The translations under genes were made by a program, and so were the position numbers. This document shows, piece after piece, positions 9,519 through 16,774 of a stretch of 64,000 nt of DNA (position 1 is the stretch's first letter; every line of letters begins with the position of its first letter). The stretch comes from an uncultured Bacteroidales bacterium (GTDB taxonomy: Bacteria > Bacteroidota > Bacteroidia > Bacteroidales > UBA932): assembly GCA_944325505.1 (NCBI GenBank), contig CALVAJ010000001.1, forward strand, positions 62,001 through 126,000, given 5' to 3'. The notes below the pieces were generated by a model. It ran no database searches. It saw only the letters and a program-made list of their open reading frames with translations, and was not told the origin of the DNA.

Positions 9519-9616
9519 CTCGTAATTTTATTTTCTTTATAGGTCTGTAAATCAGCGTATAACATGTTGTCGCTCGTAAATTCGCTCGTAAATTCGCTCG
9601 TAAACGCTCGTAAATT
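9519..9616. repeat. 12-bp tandem repeats behind the AlbA_2 gene
   Basis: The unit TCGCTCGTAAAT occurs in three near-perfect adjacent copies at about 9573-9606, with a partial copy at 9605-9616 and an outlying copy at about 9519-9530. The unit is 12 bases, a multiple of three. On the minus strand it reads Leu-Arg-Ala-Asn in the same frame as the upstream AlbA_2 gene, just past its TAG and TAA stops. Confidence 0.8.
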
Positions 9617-9618
9617 TA

Positions 9619-11286
9619 CTACCTGATAGACCAGACGGAATTATTTCCTGTTGTTATATTGGACAAAACTCCGTTTCTTTTAAGTTTTGCAAGCAGATTT
9701 CCTATTTTGTTTTTCTTCTGTGTGTCATCAAGTTGATCGGAAAGAACTGGCCACAAAAGCCTGTCAATTTCCTGTCTTGTCAATTCACCATGATCCTTCA
9801 GCGAATCGATAAGGAGACTTTCACATGATTTGCTGTCCAGCCCCTTGTGCTGTGAATACTCGACTTTCCTGTCTGTGCGCTGTGCCAGTGCTTTTGCGAT
9901 ATAGAACTTTGGCTTTCTGCCTTCTATCAGCTTTTTCTTGCGTAAGGCGCTGATAGCGTTGTCGCTTAGCGGTTTCCCTTTTTGTATCATATCAAGCAGG
10001 ACTGCTTCGGTCAGAGAAATATCAGAGTTCTCCATTAATGTCGTGCTATAGTTGACATCAATGACGGAACCGGGCAGATGCATTATGACATGCGATTCGT
10101 CCGTCCCGTCATAATCGGGCATCGGAAGATAACGCTCTTTCTGCCGCATATAAAGGTTGTGAATGCCGAAACCTTGGGAGTCTATCATCTTTACATTCAG
10201 CATGGCTTTCACCAAGAAAGGATTGCGGTAACTTTTTGGGGTCTTTTCACCTAGGATATATTGTTCATAATCCCCTTCGTAAAAACATCCGGCGTTCTCG
10301 AATGTCAGTTTGTCCTTGTCTTCAGTAACGATGATGCGTTCGTCCTTAGTATAATCCTGATGTGCGATACAGTTATGCAGCCCTTCAAGGATACTTCTTG
10401 TGTCATATTTCCATATTTCTGCCGGGATCAATGAGTTGTGAGGGTATATCTTGATCCGGTAGTTCCTTATTTTCAGCATCAGTTCGGTCGTTGTCTTCAG
10501 GAACGGGATAGTAAACAGCTGGCCGATTATTTCTCCGTCTTGAAAACATTTCCAGTTCATCTGAGCGATATGTCCGAGCTTGTAGGCCTTTTCAGGCTTG
10601 CCGACCAGTAGCATTGCTGCCCGTGTTATCTTTCCGTCTTGAGTCAGTCCTGCCTTATCAAGGAATGTCGTATCGCTCCAAGCCTGTAATGCTTCAGCGA
10701 AGTCCGGGAAACGCTGCCTGTATCCTTCCCGGGCCGATTGGATGGCATCCTTGTCAAGGTCTTCGATGGTAGCGTCTTCTATAATCTGAGCTGTCCAGTC
10801 GGTTTTTGAATTGTAGATCGTGCGGATCCAGTCAGTATATGGCGCAAGATCTGTCGTATGGCTATCCACACGTATCCAAGATTTCTGCTTATAGCAGGTA
10901 GGCTGACTGACAGCGGCCGGGATCCTGAATACTACGATGTGCAGAGGCTCTCCGTTCTTCAGATAGGTGAAATCATCTATGGTAAAGTTGATTTTCGGAG
11001 ATACCATCACTCTCAGGTACAGTTCCAGCGACTGGTTCCCTTGAGCCTTTTCTTTTGAGGGGTCAAACGTTGTTCCGACTATTTCCAGCGTTTCATCCTG
11101 AACACCGAAATACAGGTATCCGAAATCCTTCCCGTCCAAACATGCTCCATTCGACAGGGCGGATATATACTGCCCCAGCTTATCGGGATTCTGATAATTC
11201 GACTTGAATTCAATATACCGGTTTTCTTTTTGAATGGATGCTATTTGCTCGTCCAACAGTGTACTGAATTTGGCGTTCTTGTCCAT
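9619..11286 (-). CDS. AlbA_2 (Schlafen-type) DNA-binding, ATP-binding regulator
   Basis: 555 residues. N-terminal AlbA_2/Schlafen fold (about 15-130) with YIEFKSN and a GYLYFGV strand. A central HATPase_c_4-like part follows (about 285-370: LEGLHNCIAHQDY and FENAGCF). The C-terminus (about 480-555) looks like a winged helix. Such proteins are often labelled 'RecG-like' or 'putative transcriptional regulator' and are common in accessory DNA; their precise role is unsettled. It stands alone between tRNA-Ser and small hypothetical genes. A minus-strand promoter lies at 11310-11339. The gene ends in TAG TAA right before the 12-bp repeats. Confidence 0.85.
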   Translation of the reverse strand: MDKNAKFSTLLDEQIASIQKENRYIEFKSNYQNPDKLGQYISALSNGACLDGKDFGYLYFGVQDETLEIVGTTFDPSKEKAQGNQSLELYLRVMVSPKINFTIDDFTYLKNGEPLHIVVFRIPAAVSQPTCYKQKSWIRVDSHTTDLAPYTDWIRTIYNSKTDWTAQIIEDATIEDLDKDAIQSAREGYRQRFPDFAEALQAWSDTTFLDKAGLTQDGKITRAAMLLVGKPEKAYKLGHIAQMNWKCFQDGEIIGQLFTIPFLKTTTELMLKIRNYRIKIYPHNSLIPAEIWKYDTRSILEGLHNCIAHQDYTKDERIIVTEDKDKLTFENAGCFYEGDYEQYILGEKTPKSYRNPFLVKAMLNVKMIDSQGFGIHNLYMRQKERYLPMPDYDGTDESHVIMHLPGSVIDVNYSTTLMENSDISLTEAVLLDMIQKGKPLSDNAISALRKKKLIEGRKPKFYIAKALAQRTDRKVEYSQHKGLDSKSCESLLIDSLKDHGELTRQEIDRLLWPVLSDQLDDTQKKNKIGNLLAKLKRNGVLSNITTGNNSVWSIR

Positions 11287-11309
11287 GTCCGATCCTTATG
11301 GTTTTGGTA

Positions 11310-11339
11310 CAAAAGTAACAAAAATGGAAGATGCGGCAA
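11310..11339 (-). promoter_or_regulatory. Promoter of the AlbA_2 gene
   Basis: On the minus strand TTG (11337-11339), 19 bases, then TACTTTTG (11310-11317). Leader of about 17-20 nt to the ATG at 11286. Confidence 0.65.
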
Positions 11340-11555
11340 TAAAGAAAACATGGATTCTAGGAGACGAAGATCTACATTTGTGCTTGAGATTGCGACTTGC
11401 CTTTTGGCAAAGGTTCTTTGAAGACAGGTTCAGACTATCGGGTCTGCAGAATTTTTCAGGCGGATTCCTTCACTCCAGACCTTGTTGCCCGGTCGAAATG
11501 ACAACAAGGCGGCACGAAAAGAATGCAGATACTGTCAGTAATTGAATAATAATAT

Positions 11556-11563
11556 TATTTTTG
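11556..11563 (+). promoter_or_regulatory. -7 box for the 168-residue membrane protein
   Basis: TATTTTTG, about 45 bases before the ATG at 11610; the -33 region is weak. Confidence 0.4.
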
Positions 11564-11609
11564 TAGTCAGAGACTGATGAACACTATTGATTTTAAATAA
11601 AACTTTCAT

Positions 11610-12116
11610 ATGAAACGACTGATTCTGATTTCTGTACTTTTTGGGGTTTTCTCCATTTGCTGTAAAGCGCAGTATAATAACAACTATACTCCGTTCGATT
11701 ATGCCATTGCGGCCGCTATGACGGATGAAATCTATAAATTGAATAATATAAGGTTCGATGAAAATGCGCTAAGCCGTAATCCGGAAGCCTGGGCTGCATA
11801 TCAGAAATATTTGGGGATCAATTCATATTATGCAAAAAAGAGCAAAACCTATAACACTATAGGTTGGATAGGGGTTGGAGTGACTTGTTCATCTCTTATT
11901 CCGCTTCTTCTATATTGTGATTACGATTATGATGACCCACGAGGAGATTCTGCATTAGGTTGGAGCGTCGGATTGCTAAGCGTTGGCGGAATTGCGGCAT
12001 TGGTCGGTTATATAGGAGCTTTTGTCCAGTTGGATAAACTGAAAGCAAATAAAAAAGATTTCATCTATTATCTTAAAACGACTAATAACGGAGTGGGCAT
12101 TGTTACTATTTTTTAG
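11610..12116 (+). CDS. Hypothetical exported membrane protein
   Basis: 168 residues that I do not recognise. A signal peptide is clear (about 1-20, ending FSICCKAQ). Two hydrophobic stretches follow at about 88-108 and 118-143, separated by an acidic loop (DYDYDDPRGD). The N-terminal part is Tyr/Asn rich. This layout resembles small Bacteroidota envelope proteins of unknown function. It is a single-gene unit with its own -7 box and a hairpin behind it. The signal peptide and ATG start make it a believable gene. Confidence 0.65.
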   Translation: MKRLILISVLFGVFSICCKAQYNNNYTPFDYAIAAAMTDEIYKLNNIRFDENALSRNPEAWAAYQKYLGINSYYAKKSKTYNTIGWIGVGVTCSSLIPLLLYCDYDYDDPRGDSALGWSVGLLSVGGIAALVGYIGAFVQLDKLKANKKDFIYYLKTTNNGVGIVTIF

Positions 12117-12151
12117 TATCACTGTTTAGTCCGCGGTCCTTTGTTTAAAGA

Positions 12152-12181
12152 ATACGGCAGTCCGGTGAAAGGCTGCCGTAT
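12152..12181 (+). terminator. Hairpin terminator
   Basis: ATACGGCAG (12152-12160) pairs with CTGCCGTAT; only a weak T-rich tail follows. The ACGGCAG stem is shared with the hairpins at 13390 and 36786. Confidence 0.6.
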
Positions 12182-12280
12182 CTGGTATTTAGCAAACATT
12201 CAATCATGGAATTTCTGACAAATTTTTATAGTTTTTCCGGAACTTTGTTGTCTAACGGGTAAAATTGATCCGGACAGAAT

Positions 12281-12760
12281 ATGGAAAAGAACGAACAGGA
12301 ATTTACCAGACTGGTGGAAAAGTACAAGAGCACTGTCTATGCCGTGTGCTATATGTTTTCCGGCAGCAGGGACGAACTTGACGACCTGTTTCAGGAAGTC
12401 CTCGTGAAACTGTGGAAAGGTTACGGCTCTTTCCGCGAAGAGTCGGACATCAGGACATGGATTTACAGGGTCAGCCTGAACTGTTGTCTCAATCTTCAGA
12501 AAAGGAAGAAACGCGAGGCAGGGCATATTCCTCTGAGCATCGATATCGACCCTTTCGAAGGCACAAGCGACAGGGCATTGCAGATCCGCAGACTGTATGA
12601 CAGGATAAACCGTCTCGGTCTGGTGGACAGGGCGCTGGTCCTGCTCTGGCTTGAAGGCATGTCCTATGCCGAGATTGGGGAAATCATCGGCATATCTGTC
12701 AAGAACGTTTCTTTCCAACTCTACCGGATCAAGGAAGAACTGAAGAAAATGACAATCTAA
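12281..12760 (+). CDS. ECF-type RNA polymerase sigma factor
   Basis: 159 residues. Region 2 (about 8-75: DDLFQEVLVKLWKGY, then DIRTWIYRVS) binds core polymerase and the -10 element; region 4 (about 105-155: LWLEGMSYAEIGEIIGIS) is the -35-binding helix-turn-helix. No region 3, as expected for ECF factors. The next gene starts 12 bases later and encodes a 4-TM protein that may act as membrane partner or anti-sigma factor in place of FecR. No SusC gene is next to it, so it is not a typical nutrient-uptake sigma. Confidence 0.93.
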   Translation: MEKNEQEFTRLVEKYKSTVYAVCYMFSGSRDELDDLFQEVLVKLWKGYGSFREESDIRTWIYRVSLNCCLNLQKRKKREAGHIPLSIDIDPFEGTSDRALQIRRLYDRINRLGLVDRALVLLWLEGMSYAEIGEIIGISVKNVSFQLYRIKEELKKMTI

Positions 12761-12772
12761 AAATCACAGACT

Positions 12773-13366
12773 ATGCAGGACGGAAAAATATTCGATTCAG
12801 AGGAACTGGAGCAGATGCGTCTCCAGTACGCCAGTCTCAAGGAAGACCTCGAAAAGCAGAAAATCATCAACGGGAAAATGATGGAAAGTGTGTTCCGCAA
12901 GAATATCGGAATACTGGATACCGACAGGAAAATCGGGATAGCCGGCGGTCTTGTGGCGATACCTTTCGTATTTGCGGTATGCATCATACGGGGGTTGGAT
13001 ATGTGGATAGCAGTAGTTCTCGGCGCAGGATTCCTGGCCCAGACGGTTGCCTATCTGATATTGTACCGATGTCTCGGCCCTGTCGGGAACGGGCAGGAAA
13101 ATGTCCTGGATACTGCAGTAGGCATAAGAAAGTTCAGGAAAGGATATATAGCCATCAATACGGCCCTGTGGGTGCTTGTCCTGGTTGTGTTCGTAGTAAT
13201 GGGCGTGGTCATATACCATGCATGGAGCACTCCGGTCAAGGGGCTTGCGGCTGTCGGCATCCTGTGTGTGATAGCCCTTGTCGCATTGTTTGCCGAATAC
13301 CTGTACGGACGGCGGGTTCTTAAAGCGTGCGACGGGATAATACAGCGGCTGGAGGAAGGGGCTTAG
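12773..13366 (+). CDS. 4-TM membrane protein, possible anti-sigma partner
   Basis: 197 residues. A charged N-terminal coiled coil (about 7-40: SEELEQMRLQYASLKEDLEK) precedes four hydrophobic segments at about 55-73, 76-98, 125-148 and 155-175, and a short basic/acidic tail. No family recognised. It is 12 bases after the ECF sigma gene and ends at a strong terminator, so the two form a bicistronic unit. The cytosolic coiled coil followed by TM helices is the layout expected of a membrane-bound sigma regulator; that role is inference. Confidence 0.75.
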   Translation: MQDGKIFDSEELEQMRLQYASLKEDLEKQKIINGKMMESVFRKNIGILDTDRKIGIAGGLVAIPFVFAVCIIRGLDMWIAVVLGAGFLAQTVAYLILYRCLGPVGNGQENVLDTAVGIRKFRKGYIAINTALWVLVLVVFVVMGVVIYHAWSTPVKGLAAVGILCVIALVALFAEYLYGRRVLKACDGIIQRLEEGA

Positions 13367-13385
13367 TATTCTCAAAACCGCTTAA

Positions 13386-13430
13386 AAAAAATACGGCAGT
13401 CTCTTTTGAGGAACTGCCGTATTTTTTTTT
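13386..13430. terminator. Bidirectional terminator between sigma unit and P-ATPase
   Basis: A run of A, then ATACGGCAGT pairing with ACTGCCGTAT and nine T. Works for both converging units. Confidence 0.9.
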
Positions 13431-13480
13431 AGTGAACATACTAATTGACAGATTTCTTGACTGAGCCGTCGGCTGTACTT

Positions 13481-13518
13481 GAAATGACAGTCACTGCCGG
13501 TCATCTGGTTGTCATTTC
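13481..13518. repeat. REP-like 9-bp inverted repeat
   Basis: GAAATGACA (13481-13489) and TGTCATTTC (13510-13518) are perfect arms, overlapping the P-ATPase stop codon. The arm sequence also occurs in the repeat-like stretch near 11496. Confidence 0.5.
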
Positions 13519-16151
13519 CCGTTCCATTTGAATGCCTTGAAGATTTCCACTACTACCAGCGGCACGAGGGCAAGCCCGAGAATCGTCAGCCACTGTCCGC
13601 AGCCCAGGTGAGCGAAACCGAAAGCTTTTGCGAACGCAGGGATGAGAAGAACTGCAGCGGAGAACGCCAGCGACATGAACAGGGCGAAAATCAGAGGCTT
13701 GTTCTGCAGAGGGTTGAACTTGAAGCGGGACTCGGTGTTCGAGTGCAGGTTGCCTGCATGTACGAGCTTGGCCGCGATGAGCGAAGCGAACGCCATGGTC
13801 TGGCCGAGGGCTTCAGCTGCGGCAGCATCTCCGACGAACAGTTCCGCACCCATCTTTTTGCCTATGAGGAATGCAACGAGAGTAATCGCACCCATCATGA
13901 CACCCTGGTAACTGATTCTCCATATCATGCCCTTGTCCATGAACTGCTTGCCGGCCCCGCGAGGACTCTTCTTCATGATGTCCCTGGCTGCAGGGTCCAG
14001 GCTCAGCGCCAGGGCAGGGAAGGTCTCGCTTACCAGGTTTATCCACAGGATGTGGATAGGAAGGAGCGGAATGCCCATGTTAAGAATTGATGTCACGAAC
14101 AGGAGAAGCACTTCTCCGAGATTGGTGGACAGGAGGAAGAGTATGGTCTTCAGGATGTTGTCATAAATCCTCCGGCCTTCTGAAACGGCAGATACGATAG
14201 TGACGAAATTGTCATCGGAAAGTATCATGTCAGATGCGTCCTTTGCTACTTCCGTGCCGGTTATGCCCATGGAGACTCCGATATCTGCCTGTTTGAGTGC
14301 AGGGGCATCGTTCACACCGTCTCCGGTCATTGCCACGATCTGTCCTTTTTTCTGCCATGCGGTCACGATTTTCACCTTCTGTTCAGGGGCGATACGGGCG
14401 TAGACAGAGTATTTCTCCACATTGGCATCGAACTCTTCTTCGCTCAGCTTGTCCAGTTCCGTACCTGTAATGGCTTTGTCCCCATCGCGGTAGATGCCTA
14501 TCTTTGAAGCGATGGCGAGGGCTGTAGCCTTGTGGTCACCGGTAATCATTACAGTCCTGATACCGGCATCGCGGCATTCCTGGATAGCTCCTATCACCTC
14601 TTCCCTTTCAGGGTCTATCATACCGGTGATACCTACGAAGATAAGGTCCTTCTCGACTTCCTCCATCTCCGATGACACCTTGTCTGTCGGCCTGTAGGCC
14701 ATAGCCAGCACCCTGAGGGCGGAATCGGCCATCTTCTGGTTAAGAGCCTGGAGCGAGGCTATATCATCAGCCGTAATAGGGCGCACTCCTTCGGCCGTTT
14801 CTATTTTCGTACATACTGAAAGCACCTCGTCCAGACCTCCTTTGGTGTTTATCTGGAGAGTCCCGTCCTGCATCCTGTTGATGGTGGACATCCTTTTGCG
14901 GGACGAGTCGAATGCGACTTCCCCCTCACGCGGGCAGGCGGCATCCAGTTCGCTCTTGATAACCCCGTTCTTTGCCCCGAGGTCGATGAGCGCGATTTCC
15001 GTCGGGTCGCCGACGCGGGTGATGCCTCCTTCGCTGTTCTTCACCTCCTTGGCGTCGCAGCACAGGACGGATATCGTTACGAGCCTGTCGAGCGTGCCGC
15101 TTGCCGCATGTTCTTCGACTACTGTCATCTGGTTCTTGGTCAGGGTGCCCGTCTTGTCAGAGCAGATGACAGTCGTACAGCCCAGGGTTTCCACGGACGG
15201 CAGTTTGCGGATAATCGCGTTGTGCTTTACCATACGGCGTACGCCCATGGAAAGTATGATGGTGGAAATTGCCGGAAGTCCCTCAGGAATAGCTCCTACC
15301 GCCAGAGATACTGCGACCATGAGCATACTTATCAGCGGCCTGCCGTACAGAATTCCTATGACGAAGATGACCACGCATATAAGCACTGCTGCCGTACCTA
15401 TCACTTTCCCGAGCTTCTCGAGACGCACCTGCATAGGGGTCTGCGTATCGGAATCCTTGTCAAGCATGTCGGCTATCTTTCCTATTTCGGTGTTCATTCC
15501 CGTCCCTACGACAATGCCTTTACCGTGCCCGAAAGTCACAACTCCGCTGGAGAACGCCATATTGATCCTGTCTCCAAGCGGAATGTCTTCGCTTTCAAGG
15601 GTTTCCGGGGATTTTTCCACCGGTACGGACTCGCCGGTCATGGATGACTCCTGAACACTCATGCTGTATGACTCGGTAATCCTTATGTCTGCCGGTACGA
15701 TATCCCCGACTTCAAGTTCCACCACGTCACCCGGCACCACATCCTCTACGTTTACCACCATAGGTTCGCCGCCCCTGACCACTTTGGCCATAGGAGCGGC
15801 CATCTTCTTGAGGGATTCGAGCGACTTCTGCGCCTTCATTTCCTGGTATGCTCCGATGAACGCATTCAGGAGCAGGATACCCATTATAATATATGTGTCC
15901 AGCAGACCTTCTCCGGTCTTTATTCCCATCACTCCGGAGATTACAGCGGCGATGATGAGCAGTATGATCATGAAACTCTTGAACTGGGATATGAACATGG
16001 CCAGGAACGACCTGTTCTTTTTCTGGACGAGGGAGTTTTTCCCGTATTTTTCGATTCTTTTCTGGATTTCTTCGGGCTTCAGCCCCGAGGACGGGTCGGT
16101 TTCCAGACCCTGTGCGACTTCTTCAATCGACTGGTTGTAGAAAGGTGTCAT
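13512..16151 (-). CDS. Calcium-type (P2) cation-transporting P-type ATPase
   Basis: 879 residues. Cation-transporting ATPase N-domain (about 5-70), A-domain with MTGES, the ion-binding IPEGLP motif in TM4, phosphorylation site DKTGT at Asp332, and the GDGVNDAP hinge. Ten hydrophobic segments fit the P2A/P2B layout, and the length matches PMCA-like bacterial Ca2+ pumps (about 850-900). It would export Ca2+ from the cytosol; Na+ or Mn2+ cannot be excluded by eye. 57 bases behind a small membrane gene on the same strand, so perhaps cotranscribed from the promoter at 16626. Confidence 0.94.
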   Translation of the reverse strand: MTPFYNQSIEEVAQGLETDPSSGLKPEEIQKRIEKYGKNSLVQKKNRSFLAMFISQFKSFMIILLIIAAVISGVMGIKTGEGLLDTYIIMGILLLNAFIGAYQEMKAQKSLESLKKMAAPMAKVVRGGEPMVVNVEDVVPGDVVELEVGDIVPADIRITESYSMSVQESSMTGESVPVEKSPETLESEDIPLGDRINMAFSSGVVTFGHGKGIVVGTGMNTEIGKIADMLDKDSDTQTPMQVRLEKLGKVIGTAAVLICVVIFVIGILYGRPLISMLMVAVSLAVGAIPEGLPAISTIILSMGVRRMVKHNAIIRKLPSVETLGCTTVICSDKTGTLTKNQMTVVEEHAASGTLDRLVTISVLCCDAKEVKNSEGGITRVGDPTEIALIDLGAKNGVIKSELDAACPREGEVAFDSSRKRMSTINRMQDGTLQINTKGGLDEVLSVCTKIETAEGVRPITADDIASLQALNQKMADSALRVLAMAYRPTDKVSSEMEEVEKDLIFVGITGMIDPEREEVIGAIQECRDAGIRTVMITGDHKATALAIASKIGIYRDGDKAITGTELDKLSEEEFDANVEKYSVYARIAPEQKVKIVTAWQKKGQIVAMTGDGVNDAPALKQADIGVSMGITGTEVAKDASDMILSDDNFVTIVSAVSEGRRIYDNILKTILFLLSTNLGEVLLLFVTSILNMGIPLLPIHILWINLVSETFPALALSLDPAARDIMKKSPRGAGKQFMDKGMIWRISYQGVMMGAITLVAFLIGKKMGAELFVGDAAAAEALGQTMAFASLIAAKLVHAGNLHSNTESRFKFNPLQNKPLIFALFMSLAFSAAVLLIPAFAKAFGFAHLGCGQWLTILGLALVPLVVVEIFKAFKWNGK

Positions 16152-16208
16152 TTTTCTTAATGATACTGATAGTGTTTATGTTTAAAAGATTGATGTTGGA
16201 TACGATAA

Positions 16209-16598
16209 TTATTTCCTTCCGGTCAATATGCCCACAAGCCTGTTTACGGCTCCTACAGTGAACAGCCATATCGCTGCCTGCGAGAAGGCGTCCGGCTTGC
16301 CGTCAATCAGGAAATATATGTCTGCCAGCCAGAACGCGCAGCATGCGATGACAAATATCTGCACTCCGAGGGCAACACGGCGCGTAAGCGGAGTCCGGCC
16401 CAGCATCGCTTTCAGGTTATAGGCGATTCCGAGCGGCCCTGCCATCATCACCATCCAGTAAACGGTCTGCCCGGCCAGAGTAAGCCTGTCCGTATCGATA
16501 AACTGTGAATAACATGTCACGCCAAGACCGAAAAGGAACAGCACGGCATAGATTGCCGTGCTTATTATATAGGCGATTTTTGTTTTTTTCTGGTCCAT
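16209..16598 (-). CDS. Small 4-TM membrane protein, hypothetical
   Basis: 129 residues with hydrophobic segments at about 8-30, 43-62, 73-93 and 103-123 and a basic C-terminus (LTGRK). No family recognised. A good -7 box (minus strand TATATTTG, 16626-16633) precedes it. It is followed after 57 bases by the Ca2+-type ATPase, so it may be an accessory membrane subunit or simply a cotranscribed neighbour. Confidence 0.7.
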   Translation of the reverse strand: MDQKKTKIAYIISTAIYAVLFLFGLGVTCYSQFIDTDRLTLAGQTVYWMVMMAGPLGIAYNLKAMLGRTPLTRRVALGVQIFVIACCAFWLADIYFLIDGKPDAFSQAAIWLFTVGAVNRLVGILTGRK

Positions 16599-16625
16599 AT
16601 ACTCTTATTGTCTCGAATAAAGAGC

Positions 16626-16633
16626 CAAATATA
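16626..16633 (-). promoter_or_regulatory. -7 box for the 129-residue gene
   Basis: Minus-strand TATATTTG, 27 bases upstream of the ATG at 16598. Confidence 0.5.
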
Positions 16634-16715
16634 GTAAAATTCCATTTTCATGCATAAAAAATGCCATGGTAACTGTATTCGGGAATTTAGCATAACGGGG
16701 AGGTTCCCGGATAAT

Positions 16716-16755
16716 TAAAAAAAGAGAAACCGCCACATGACGGTTTCTCTTTTAA
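16716..16755 (-). terminator. Terminator of the OmpA/TPR-like lipoprotein gene
   Basis: AAAGAGAAACCG pairs with CGGTTTCTCTTT around an 8-base loop; read on the minus strand it ends in a run of T. Confidence 0.88.
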
Positions 16756-16774
16756 AGTCGTACTGTAAATGTTT

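Larger units (their letters stand above)
11287..11609. other. 323-bp intergenic region with divergent promoters and a REP-like hairpin
   Basis: It holds the promoter of the AlbA_2 gene at its left end, a -7 box for the next gene at its right end, and between them an imperfect repeat-like stretch (about 11425-11515) with CAGAC/GTCTG and an 8-bp inverted repeat, CCTTGTTG (11480-11487) with CAACAAGG (11502-11509). I see no gene in it. Confidence 0.6.

Noticed and set aside
9519..9616. CRISPR array
   Set aside because: The 12-bp units are directly adjacent without spacers.
9294..11286. Genomic island integrated at tRNA-Ser
   Set aside because: An AlbA_2 gene next to a tRNA raised this, but I found no integrase and no repeat of the tRNA 3' end downstream.
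11234..11545. 103-codon plus-strand frame starting inside the AlbA_2 gene
   Set aside because: Overlaps the start and promoter of that gene; composition looks non-coding.
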